A stretch of DNA of 27,134 nucleotides from Pseudomonadota bacterium (lineage in GTDB: Bacteria > Pseudomonadota > Gammaproteobacteria > Burkholderiales > Burkholderiaceae_B), in the NCBI GenBank assembly GCA_023386765.1, contig JAEWJD010000341.1, positions 1-27,134 of the forward strand, written 5' to 3'. The translations under genes and the position numbers were made by a program. Position 1 is the stretch's first letter, and each line of letters starts with the position of its first letter. Of this stretch, positions 7,221-15,416 are shown piece after piece. The notes beneath the pieces were generated by a model. It did not search any database, had not been told where the DNA came from, and worked only from the letters and a program-made list of their open reading frames with translations.

Positions 7221-7997
7221 ATGAGTGATTCCTTGCGAGGTCAGCGCGTGCTGATCACGGCCGGTGCCAGCGGCATCGGTCTGGCCACGGTGCGCCGCTT
7301 TCTGCAGGCGGGCGCCGAGGTGCATTTCTGCGATATCGACGCAGAGGCGGTCGAGGCCGTGCGCCGCGCCCACCCGCAGGCCAGCGCCAGCGTCACCGAT
7401 GTGGCCGACGAGGCCCAGGTGCTGGCGATGTTCGAACAGGTGGCCGCACGCTGGGGGGCGCTGGACGCGCTGGTCAACAACGCCGGGGTGGCCGGGCCGA
7501 CCTGCCGCCTGGAAGACATGACGTTGCAGGCCTGGCAGGCCACGCTGGATGTCAACCTGACCGGCGTCTTCCTGTGTGCGCGCAGCGCCGTGCCGTTGCT
7601 GCGTGCCGCCGGTGGCGGGGCCATCGTCAATATTTCCTCGGTGGCCGGACGGCTGGGGTTTTCGTTGCGTTCGCCTTACAGCGCCAGCAAATTCGGCCTG
7701 ACCGGGCTGACCCAGACCTGGGCGATGGAGTTGGGCCCCTCCGATATCCGCGTCAACGCCGTATTGCCCGGCCTGGTGGCCGGCGACCGGGCCGAACGCG
7801 TCATTTCGGCGCGGGCCTCGGCCGGTGGCGTGCCGGTCGAGGAGGTGCGCGCCAGCCTGGTCGAGAAAGTTTCGCTGCGCCGCATGACCCAGCCCGAGGA
7901 TATTGCAAACCAGGTGGCTTATCTTTGTTCCGCCGAGGGGGCGATCATCAGCGGGCAATGTATTTCGGTTTGCGGCAACGTCGAGTATCTGGGTTAA
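7221..7997 (+). CDS. SDR-family NAD(P)-dependent oxidoreductase
   Basis: This is a 258-residue classical short-chain dehydrogenase/reductase. The cofactor loop is ITAGASGIGL, a variant of TGxxxGIG with Ala in place of the first Gly. The acidic CDIDAEA after strand 2 favours NAD(H). NNAG follows, then the catalytic set Ser in VNISSVAG, and Tyr and Lys in SPYSASKFGLTG. The C-terminus ISGQCISVCGN is the usual last strand. Two in-frame ATGs exist (7215, 7221); GGAG at 7208-7211 is better spaced for 7221. It is the last gene of the binding-protein/BKACE operon, 24 bases after BKACE. By context it may oxidise a beta-hydroxy acid to the beta-keto acid used by BKACE; this is inference. Confidence 0.92.
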   Translation: MSDSLRGQRVLITAGASGIGLATVRRFLQAGAEVHFCDIDAEAVEAVRRAHPQASASVTDVADEAQVLAMFEQVAARWGALDALVNNAGVAGPTCRLEDMTLQAWQATLDVNLTGVFLCARSAVPLLRAAGGGAIVNISSVAGRLGFSLRSPYSASKFGLTGLTQTWAMELGPSDIRVNAVLPGLVAGDRAERVISARASAGGVPVEEVRASLVEKVSLRRMTQPEDIANQVAYLCSAEGAIISGQCISVCGNVEYLG

Positions 7998-8156
7998 TCG
8001 GCACGATTATCGGTAATGTGGCCAGGCCCCGCTGCGGGATTATTCGTGGCGGGATTCAGCCGGGATTGGAAGTCTGTTTGTGTGGGGCGGTAAGCATTAT
8101 CGAGAATTTGTAATTGTGTGAATAAAACATGGTAAATTTGCCCGGATTCTTGGTGA

Positions 8157-8187
8157 GGCCCCTTTTACAGGGGCCATAATCTTTTTT
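8157..8187 (+). terminator. Terminator-like hairpin with T-tract just before the Srf block
   Basis: GGCCCC (8157-8162) pairs with GGGGCC (8170-8175) over a seven-base AT-rich loop, then after ATAATC comes a run of six T (8182-8187). It is 160 bases past the SDR stop and ends 13 bases before the ATG of the first Srf-block gene. It could end the upstream operon, or lie in the leader of the Srf transcript and attenuate it, depending on where the promoter is. Confidence 0.5.
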
Positions 8188-8200
8188 CGGGTAAGCGTAG

Positions 8201-9538
8201 ATGTCGGGCGTCAAGCTTCGTAGTGAAAAAATAGATCAATACGATGCCCTGGGCGAACGCGGCCAGGCGGTCTACCTGGCAGCGCCGCAGATCCTCTCCA
8301 CCCTCAAACGGCGGCGCGCCGACCTGGCGCAGCATTTCGCCATCCCCCAGCCCAGCGCCGATGGTCGTGTCATCGATTGGTATGCCCCGCAGAACGCTGC
8401 GGTGGTGCCCTGGGCGGCGGCCACCGAAAGCGAGCGGGCGGCGGCCACGGCGCGCCTGGACCAGGTGCGCCAGGAGGTCGATGCCTTGCGGGCCAGCCTG
8501 GGCGAGGGCAACGACTCGCTGTTTGCCCAGTTGCTGCGCTGGGTGATGCATCATCCCGACAGCAGTCATGTCTATCTGGTCGACGGCACGCCCGTGGTCA
8601 CCTTCTGGGGCTTTCTGAATGCCGGCGCCGATCGTAGCCTGGCCCCCCTGCATGCCTTGGGGGCGGCTCCCCTGGCCGCCGCGCGTCCGGTAGCGGCCGC
8701 TGCCGGGCCGGTTGCGGCCGCGCCGGTGGTCGCCGAGGTCGTGCGCCAGCCCTGGTGGCGGCGCTGGTGGTTGTGGCTGCTGCCTTTGCTGTTGTTGCTG
8801 GGGCTGCTGTTCTTTGGCCTGCGAGCCTGCACGCCGAGCGCGCCGGCACTGCCCGCAGTCGGCCTGCCTTCGGTCAATCTGCCTTCAGGCAACCTGCCGT
8901 CGGTGAGGTTGCCCGAGGTCGGGTTGCCGGCCGGCGGTGCGCCGGTGACAGGCATACCGGCTGCCGTGACGCCGGGCGCGGCAGCCGTCGTGCCGGCGGC
9001 CACTGCCGCCGCCTTGCCGTCTGTGCCGCAGACCGCCGCCGTGCCCGGCGCGGCAGCGCCGGTGACCGGCAATCCGGTCGCGCCTGCCTTGCCGCAGGAT
9101 GCGGCGCCGGCCATCCCGGCCCAGCCCGCCGGCGCGCATCCTCCGGTTTTGCCCGCGGGCGAAGCGCCCGGTCTGGCGATTCCACCGCAACTGCCGGATG
9201 GCAAGGCAGATTTTCTCAATGGCGACTGGCGCGTGCGTGCTGGTATCCAGGACCGCAACACGGGCGAACCGCTGCGTCTGCAGTATCAATTCAAGCAGGG
9301 CGAAGGCCACGTGACCCTGGATCGCCACAATGGCGTGCAGTGCCGTGCGCCCGTCAGCGCCGCCATGAATGGCGGGGCGCTGATGATCAGCAATGGCACG
9401 GCCGCCGCCTGCAGTGATGGCTCCACCTATGACATGCCGGCGATCCGTTGCCAGCCCGACGGTGCGCAGGTCGCTGCCTGCACCGGCAACTATGGCGCCG
9501 AACAGTTTCCGCTGACCATGCGCCAGCCCCAGCCCTGA
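8201..9538 (+). CDS. srfA: SrfA-like bitopic inner-membrane protein
   Basis: This 445-residue protein has an N-terminal domain I predict to be cytoplasmic (about 1-150), containing FAIPQPSADGRVIDWYAP and VYLVDGTPVVTFWGF. An Ala-rich linker and one transmembrane helix follow (about 187-207, WLWLLPLLLLLGLLFFGL, preceded by WWRRWW). The periplasmic part starts with a Pro-rich stalk holding six near-repeats of LPxVx from residue 217 and ends in a compact domain (about 340-445). That last domain, with FLNGDWRVRAGIQDRNTGEP, a YQFKQGEGHVTL strand and paired cysteines, is the region I recognise as SrfA-like. It is followed 15 bases later by srfB and then srfC, the known SrfABC order. The start ATG has only a weak ribosome site. 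Its N-terminal domain resembles that of the last gene of the block (23185). Confidence 0.75.
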   Translation: MSGVKLRSEKIDQYDALGERGQAVYLAAPQILSTLKRRRADLAQHFAIPQPSADGRVIDWYAPQNAAVVPWAAATESERAAATARLDQVRQEVDALRASLGEGNDSLFAQLLRWVMHHPDSSHVYLVDGTPVVTFWGFLNAGADRSLAPLHALGAAPLAAARPVAAAAGPVAAAPVVAEVVRQPWWRRWWLWLLPLLLLLGLLFFGLRACTPSAPALPAVGLPSVNLPSGNLPSVRLPEVGLPAGGAPVTGIPAAVTPGAAAVVPAATAAALPSVPQTAAVPGAAAPVTGNPVAPALPQDAAPAIPAQPAGAHPPVLPAGEAPGLAIPPQLPDGKADFLNGDWRVRAGIQDRNTGEPLRLQYQFKQGEGHVTLDRHNGVQCRAPVSAAMNGGALMISNGTAAACSDGSTYDMPAIRCQPDGAQVAACTGNYGAEQFPLTMRQPQP

Positions 9539-9553
9539 TAAGGCGTACCGATC

Positions 9554-12500
9554 ATGCTGCCCAAAGTCGATACCTATACCGAATCCCAGACTGTCGATCT
9601 GTTTGGCGACACCGGCATCCAGTTTCTGGACCTGGCCGTCACCCTGGACCTGCGCCGCGAGCCGGCCGGCCAGTTCGCCTTGCTGGGCAACGGCATGCTG
9701 GCGCGTCTGTTCGAGGACCGCGACGGCAAGCTCTATTTCGAATCCGAGCCCGAGAAACAGAGTCCCGGGCATCCGGGGCCGGGCCTGGATGACGTCAGCA
9801 TGAAGGAGAGCCTGACGTATCTGGATGGCCAGTGGCTGCCGGTGCCCTTTTTCCGCTACCTCTCGCCTACCCGCTATGACCAGGGCCCGAACAACTGGGC
9901 GCGGCTGCGCATCGTCAAGCTGCAGACGCCCGACGAGCTTGGCCACACCCATCGCCTGACGCTGGCCTTTGACACGCGCATCATGCCCAAGCGCGAAGGC
10001 GTGGCCTATCTGGCCCCCAACGATGAGGACCTGCGTAACGGTCAGGCCTTCCGCCTGGCGGTGCACCTGAACGAGATGCAGTGGTTTCTCGACCAGGTAT
10101 GGGTCAAGGAGTGGCTGACGGAAGTGTTCGTCGACCGTTGCCAGGCCGACAAGCGCGAACGCGAGGATATCCAGCAGGATCTGGGGCAGAAGCGCCATCT
10201 GGCGCATTACCTCAACCTGCTGAGCCTGTTGCGCGGTCCGGCGCCGACCACCCATCCGAATCTGGAGCCGCGCGTGGCGGTGCCGACCGTCAAGGTCAAG
10301 TTGCGCAACGCCATCGGCGCGGGCAAGCCCATCGCGGTGGACCTGGTGCTGGACGTGGGCAATTCCCGTTGCTGCGGCATCCTGGTCGAGGACCCGGAAC
10401 AGAACAATCGGGGCCTGCACGGCAACACCCATCTGGTGCTGCGCGACATGAGCGCGCCCGAGCAGGTCTATGACCACCCGTTCGAGTCACGCGTAGAGTT
10501 TGCCAAGATCAACCTGGGCATGGACCAGTGGTCCATGCAGAGCGGTCGCCACGATGCGTTCGCCTGGGGCAGCATGACGCGGGTGGGCAGCGAGGCCGCC
10601 AAGCTGGCCGCGCTGCGCGAGGGCACCGAAGGCTCGACCGGCCTGTCCAGCCCCAAGCGTTACCTGTGGGACGAGCGTCCCTATGACCAAGTGTGGCGCC
10701 TGAACACCAGCAGCCTGAAGGGCCAGCAGGAACCCATGGCCACGCTCAAGCCGCTGGCCGATCTGATCGACGACCTGGGCCGGGCGCTGTATGTGACCAA
10801 GGGCGTGGAATCGGTCTTCGAGACCAAGTATTCGCGCTCCTCGCTGATGACCCTGATGCTCAACGAGGTGTTTGCGCAGGCTGTCACGCAGATCAACAGC
10901 ATCCTGTACCGCAAGGACAAGGAAAACGCCGCCACCTCGCGCTGGCTGCGCACGGTCATTCTGACCGTGCCGCCCAGCACGCCGCAGGTCGAGCGCAGCA
11001 TTTTCCGCGACCGCGTGCAGCAGGCGCTGGGCTTGCTGTGGAAAAGCATGGGCTGGCATGCCGGCCAGTATGATGAAGACCCGCTGGAAGACAGCGCCGA
11101 CGCGGCTCGCCTGAAGGTGCCGCTGCCCAAGGTGGTGGTCAAGTGGGACGAGGCCACGTGCGCCCAGCTGGTCTATCTGTATACCGAGGTGGGCGAACAT
11201 TTCGGCGGCCACCCGGAAGAATTCTTCGACGCCCTGGCGCGCCCCGGCAAGACCGACCGTGAACGTATCACGGTGGCGTCGATCGATATCGGCGGCGGCA
11301 CGACCGACCTGGTGATCAATGACTATGCGCTGCAGCGCGACGGCGCGGGCGATGGCAGCAACGCGCCCATCGTGCCGGTGCAGCGTTTTCGCGATGGTTT
11401 CAAGGTGGCCGGCGACGATATCGTGCTCGATGTCATCCGCCAGTTCATCCTGCCGTCGTTCGAGCAGGCCCTGAAAGAGAAGGGCGTGGCCTTGCCGGCT
11501 GATCTGGCCGATCGCATCTGCGGCGCGCGCAGCCTGGGCGCCGGCGATATGGTGCTGCGCCAGCAGCTGACGCTGCAGGTGTTCCATCCGCTGGCGCTGG
11601 CCCTGCTGGCCGAGTACGAGCGCTATAGCCTGGAGCAGGGCAGCCAGCGCAAGACGGCGACCTGGGCCGAGTGGCTGGGCGAGGGCAGCGTCATCAGCCA
11701 GCCGGTGCGCGATTTCGTCTCCAAGAATCTGAGCAGCGAGCTGGGCGTGCCGACCGCGCTGGATCTCGGTGCGATCCGCCTGAGTTTCGATCCGGCCCAG
11801 TTGCACGGCCTGTTCCTGCAGGACGGACTGGATATCTGCAAGACGCTGACCTCCCTGAGCGAGGTGGTGGCGCACTACGATTGCGACGTGCTGCTGCTGA
11901 CCGGGCGGCCCTCTTGCCTGCCGGGCGTGCAGACCCTGATCCGCAGTCTGGCGGCACTGCCTTCCGGACGCATCCTGCCGATGCAGAACTACCGCAGCGG
12001 CACCTGGTTCCCCTTCCACAAGGGCGGGGTGATCGCCGATCCCAAGACGACCGCTTCGGTGGGCGCGATGGTGTGCTGGCTGACCGAGAACCGCCGCCTG
12101 CCCAACTTCTATTTCAGCCCCTCGCGCATCCGGCCCTTGCCGCTGATCCGCTACTTCGGCCGGATCGACAGCAACAACCTCATCAAGGACGATGACGTGC
12201 TGCTGGCTGACATCACGACGCGCACGCCGCAGGGCCTGCCGCCGGAGGATGGTTGCATCGAACTGCCGCGCGATGCGCAGGGCGATGCGCGGCCCTATGT
12301 GCTGCATGCCGACAGCCGCCTGGGTTATCGCCAGCTGGCTGCCGAGCGCTGGCCGGCCGCGCCGATCTACCAGCTGGGCTTCCAGCCCGCCTGGCAGAAG
12401 CGCTACCGCGAGAGCCAGGAGCGCGACGCCAGCCTGTCCGATCCGCAGGCCCGGGTGTATTTCAGTGTGGCCCAGCCCAGCGACCGCGAGCGCCGCCAAG

Positions 12501-12655
12501 GGCTGATCAGCGACCGGCTGACCATCGAGCGGGTCGAAGGGGTGGGCGACGTGGCGATCCAGAAAAGCCAGGTGCGCTTCGAGATGAATACCCTGCTGCA
12601 TGCGGGCCTGGGCCAGGATGCCTACTGGCTGGACAGCGGCAGCGTGAAGAACTGA
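9554..12655 (+). CDS. srfB: SrfB-family protein, actin/Hsp70-fold ATPase
   Basis: This 1033-residue protein belongs to the SrfB (putative virulence factor) family. It carries the three nucleotide-binding motifs of the actin/Hsp70/sugar-kinase fold. Phosphate-1 is LVLDVGNSRCCGILVE (264-279), phosphate-2 is SIDIGGGTTDLVI (about 576-588) and the adenosine motif is VLLLTGRPSCLPG (779-791). About 260 residues precede phosphate-1 with no motif I can name. A large insertion separates the two phosphate motifs, as usual for SrfB but unlike DnaK or MreB. There is no signal peptide or membrane segment, so it should be cytosolic. It starts 15 bases after srfA and ends 4 bases before srfC, so the three are surely co-transcribed. 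ATP binding is well supported; the partner and output are unknown. Confidence 0.9.
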   Translation: MLPKVDTYTESQTVDLFGDTGIQFLDLAVTLDLRREPAGQFALLGNGMLARLFEDRDGKLYFESEPEKQSPGHPGPGLDDVSMKESLTYLDGQWLPVPFFRYLSPTRYDQGPNNWARLRIVKLQTPDELGHTHRLTLAFDTRIMPKREGVAYLAPNDEDLRNGQAFRLAVHLNEMQWFLDQVWVKEWLTEVFVDRCQADKREREDIQQDLGQKRHLAHYLNLLSLLRGPAPTTHPNLEPRVAVPTVKVKLRNAIGAGKPIAVDLVLDVGNSRCCGILVEDPEQNNRGLHGNTHLVLRDMSAPEQVYDHPFESRVEFAKINLGMDQWSMQSGRHDAFAWGSMTRVGSEAAKLAALREGTEGSTGLSSPKRYLWDERPYDQVWRLNTSSLKGQQEPMATLKPLADLIDDLGRALYVTKGVESVFETKYSRSSLMTLMLNEVFAQAVTQINSILYRKDKENAATSRWLRTVILTVPPSTPQVERSIFRDRVQQALGLLWKSMGWHAGQYDEDPLEDSADAARLKVPLPKVVVKWDEATCAQLVYLYTEVGEHFGGHPEEFFDALARPGKTDRERITVASIDIGGGTTDLVINDYALQRDGAGDGSNAPIVPVQRFRDGFKVAGDDIVLDVIRQFILPSFEQALKEKGVALPADLADRICGARSLGAGDMVLRQQLTLQVFHPLALALLAEYERYSLEQGSQRKTATWAEWLGEGSVISQPVRDFVSKNLSSELGVPTALDLGAIRLSFDPAQLHGLFLQDGLDICKTLTSLSEVVAHYDCDVLLLTGRPSCLPGVQTLIRSLAALPSGRILPMQNYRSGTWFPFHKGGVIADPKTTASVGAMVCWLTENRRLPNFYFSPSRIRPLPLIRYFGRIDSNNLIKDDDVLLADITTRTPQGLPPEDGCIELPRDAQGDARPYVLHADSRLGYRQLAAERWPAAPIYQLGFQPAWQKRYRESQERDASLSDPQARVYFSVAQPSDRERRQGLISDRLTIERVEGVGDVAIQKSQVRFEMNTLLHAGLGQDAYWLDSGSVKN

Positions 12656-12659
12656 CATC

Positions 12660-15407
12660 ATGACGACGGAAAAACAAGCTCTCTTGGCGCGCGAGTGGGG
12701 CGCCGTCCTGGATAGCGCCGGCCAGGCCATCCAGTGGGTCGAACAGGTGCGCGGCGAGTCCAAGCGCTTGAACAACGACGCCGACAGCCTGCTGCGCCAG
12801 CTGCGCCAGATACGCAATAAGAGCCGTGACCTGCAGCAGGCCGCCGGCACCCCCATGGCGATCGGCTTTTTCGGCGTTTCGCAGGCCGGCAAATCCTTTC
12901 TGATCTCGGCGCTGGGGGCGGACGCCAACGGCCAGTTCGAGACCGATTACGGCGGGCAGCGCGTCAACTTCATCAGCCATGTGAACCCGCCCGGAACCGG
13001 CAAGGAAGCCACCGGTCTGGTGACGCGCTTCACGCGTGCGGCCCGCCCGGCCGAAGATCCAGCCTTCCCGATCGAAGTGCATCTGATGCGCGAAGTCGAT
13101 CTGGCCAAGATCCTGTGCAATAGCTGGTTCAATGACTTCGACCAGAACCGGGTCGAGTATCGCCTGGACGAGTCGCGCATCGAACGGGTGCTCAGCCGCT
13201 TCGAAGGACGCGAGACGGGTGCCTTGCAGGCGGGCGTGGAGGCCGACGATGTGGTGTCGTTGTGGGACTACGCCCGGGTGTCGTTCGAGCGGCCCTTGCA
13301 TGCGCTGGAAAACGGTTACTGGCAGCAGGCCATGCGCCTGGCGCCTCGACTGGCCGCCCACGAGCGCGCCGAGCTGTTTTCGCTGCTGTGGGGCGAGATT
13401 CCCGAACTGACCCGCTGCTATGCCGATATCGCGGCCAGCCTGGGCCGGCTGGATTATGCCCAGACCGCCTTTCTTCCGCTGCAGGCACTGACCTCCACGG
13501 TCGATGGCCGCCTGCAATACGGCCGCGACAGCATCATGTCGGTGGACGTGCTGTTGCGCCCGAACGAGGGCAAGCGCATCGAGGCCCGTCCCTGCGTGCA
13601 GGCACGGCTGGCAGCGCCGGTCAGTGTCGACCTGCAGCACCTGGCGGTGCTGACGCTGGAGCTGGTGTTCCCCTTGCGCGACGAGCCGCGCGAGCCTTGC
13701 GTGGCCAGCGTCGATCTGCTGGATTTTCCCGGCTATCGCGGCCGCTATACGGCGCGCGAGCTGAGCGATGTCCCGGCCGAAGGCAACCCGGTGGCGCAAC
13801 TGCTGTTGCGCGGCAAGGTGGCCTATCTGTTCGAGCGCTACACCGATACCCAGGCCATGAACGGCCTGGTGATGTGCACGCATGAACAAAGCGATGTCAG
13901 CGATATCGCCAAGGTGCTGGAGCGCTGGGTGGACCGCAGCCAGGGTGATTCGCCGCAGGCGCGCGCCGGGCGAGCCTGCGGCCTGTTCTGGGCCATCACC
14001 AAATTCGACCTGCGGCTGCAACGGATGCTGGGCCTGACCGATGACGCGCAGATCGACGAAAGCTGGTACGGCATGATCCACGGCACCATGGAGGACCGCT
14101 ATGGCGGTCTGGGCTTCATGAAGGCCTGGTCTGCCGGGCCGGCGGGCGAGACGCCTTTCAACAACGTCTACCTGGTGCGCAAGCCCTGCATGGAGATCTC
14201 TTTCATCCGGATCAACGGCCAGCGCGAGGAAATCGATCCGCAGCGCCGTCCGCGGCTCGATGCCCTGGGCCGCGATTTCGTGGCCCACCCCAGCATCCGG
14301 CAGCGCGTGGCACAACCCCAGCAGGCCTGGGATGCGGTGCTCATGGAGAACGACGGCGGCATGTCGCGTCTGGCCGAAGGCCTGAGCCAGATCGTCGACA
14401 TCGATTTCAAGCTCGACCGCCTGCGCCAGCAGCTGCAGGACGAGCGCGAAGGCAAGACCGGGGTGTTGCATCGCCTGGCGCAATATCACCAGAGCATCGA
14501 CGGCGATGATGTGGCGCTCAAGAAGCAACGCGGCCAACAGCTGGCGCAGGCGCTTTACGGTGCACGCAAGGCGATCCCCGAGCTGATGCATGCCCTGGAG
14601 CTGCAGCGTGAAGACCTGCGCGACCTTTACCTGAACGGCCTGAAAGCGCCGGAAGGCGAGGCCGAGGAAGAGGCTCCGGCCGCTGATGCGCCTGCCGAAT
14701 CGAATCCCTTTGCCGCGACGGCGAGCGCGGCCAACCCCTTTGCCGCCGCCGAGCCCAATCCCTTTGCGGCCGAGTCCAACCCCTTCGCCGCCGAGCCTGG
14801 CCCGTTCGGGGCCGCGCCATCCAGTGCGCCGGCCTCCGCGCGCCAGCCGGCGCTCAAGACGGCCGATCATCGTTATGCGCAGGCCGTGTTCCAGCGCTGG
14901 GTGGCGCACCTGCGCGAACTGCCGCAGCGCACCCACCTGCTGGCCAGCCTGGGCATCACGCCGGAGCTGGCCGACATGCTGGTCGACGAATTGGTGACCG
15001 CCGCGCACCGGATGCAATTACAGGAGCAGATCGAGGCGCGCCTGACGCAGCGCCAGGACAGCAGCTCCCGGCGTGAGCAACTGGCCATGCGCCAGGTGCT
15101 GCGCGCCCAGCTCGCGTTGCATGATTTCCTGGCCTGGCTGGGTTTTCTGGACGTGGCCCAGGCGCAGCGCCCGCTCAGCCTGGTCAACAAACAGCATCTG
15201 TTCAGCGCCACCACGCGCCTGGACGCGGCCGGGCTGCCGGATCTGGATGCGCAACCCCTGGATACCAACGCGCAGTACGCGGGTTACTGGCTGACCGGCC
15301 TGACCGACGTGGTGCTTAATAATGCCGGCCACGCCGCCGGCCGGGAAATTTCGCTGGAACAGAACCAGGCGCTGGGGCGCATTCTGCAAGGCTTCACGCA
15401 GGCATAG
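12660..15407 (+). CDS. srfC: SrfC-family protein, dynamin-like P-loop GTPase
   Basis: This 915-residue protein of the SrfC/Virul_Fac family looks like a large GTPase. The P-loop is GVSQAGKS (72-79) in the strand GFFGVSQAGKSFLISALG, the G3 motif is DFPG (355-358, in SVDLLDFPGYRGR), and a G4-like TKFD sits at 447-450. A long helical C-terminal half follows, with many Gln/Arg/Leu-rich stretches as in dynamin stalks. In the middle (682-716) is a low-complexity linker with four NPFA repeats and one GPFG. No signal peptide or transmembrane helix is seen. It lies 4 bases after srfB and 9 bases before the next gene. GTP binding is inferred from the motifs; membrane remodelling or filament action would be by analogy only. 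Confidence 0.88.
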   Translation: MTTEKQALLAREWGAVLDSAGQAIQWVEQVRGESKRLNNDADSLLRQLRQIRNKSRDLQQAAGTPMAIGFFGVSQAGKSFLISALGADANGQFETDYGGQRVNFISHVNPPGTGKEATGLVTRFTRAARPAEDPAFPIEVHLMREVDLAKILCNSWFNDFDQNRVEYRLDESRIERVLSRFEGRETGALQAGVEADDVVSLWDYARVSFERPLHALENGYWQQAMRLAPRLAAHERAELFSLLWGEIPELTRCYADIAASLGRLDYAQTAFLPLQALTSTVDGRLQYGRDSIMSVDVLLRPNEGKRIEARPCVQARLAAPVSVDLQHLAVLTLELVFPLRDEPREPCVASVDLLDFPGYRGRYTARELSDVPAEGNPVAQLLLRGKVAYLFERYTDTQAMNGLVMCTHEQSDVSDIAKVLERWVDRSQGDSPQARAGRACGLFWAITKFDLRLQRMLGLTDDAQIDESWYGMIHGTMEDRYGGLGFMKAWSAGPAGETPFNNVYLVRKPCMEISFIRINGQREEIDPQRRPRLDALGRDFVAHPSIRQRVAQPQQAWDAVLMENDGGMSRLAEGLSQIVDIDFKLDRLRQQLQDEREGKTGVLHRLAQYHQSIDGDDVALKKQRGQQLAQALYGARKAIPELMHALELQREDLRDLYLNGLKAPEGEAEEEAPAADAPAESNPFAATASAANPFAAAEPNPFAAESNPFAAEPGPFGAAPSSAPASARQPALKTADHRYAQAVFQRWVAHLRELPQRTHLLASLGITPELADMLVDELVTAAHRMQLQEQIEARLTQRQDSSSRREQLAMRQVLRAQLALHDFLAWLGFLDVAQAQRPLSLVNKQHLFSATTRLDAAGLPDLDAQPLDTNAQYAGYWLTGLTDVVLNNAGHAAGREISLEQNQALGRILQGFTQA
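14703..14807 (+). repeat. NPFA tandem repeats inside srfC
   Basis: Five units begin at residues 682, 692, 700, 707 and 714 of SrfC, reading NPFAA four times and GPFGA once, separated by Ala/Glu/Ser/Pro spacers of 2 to 5 residues. The DNA is correspondingly repetitive (AAYCCCTTYGC). It forms a flexible linker between the GTPase half and the C-terminal helical half. Confidence 0.75.
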
Positions 15408-15416
15408 TCGAACAAC

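Noticed and set aside
6162..7958. Minus-strand frame of 598 codons opposite BKACE and SDR
   Set aside because: No recognisable motif, and it crosses three real genes on the other strand.
10487..15017. Two long minus-strand frames (813 and 836 codons) opposite srfB and srfC
   Set aside because: Both are compositional shadows. The plus strand carries intact nucleotide-binding motifs and gene-to-gene spacing of a few bases.
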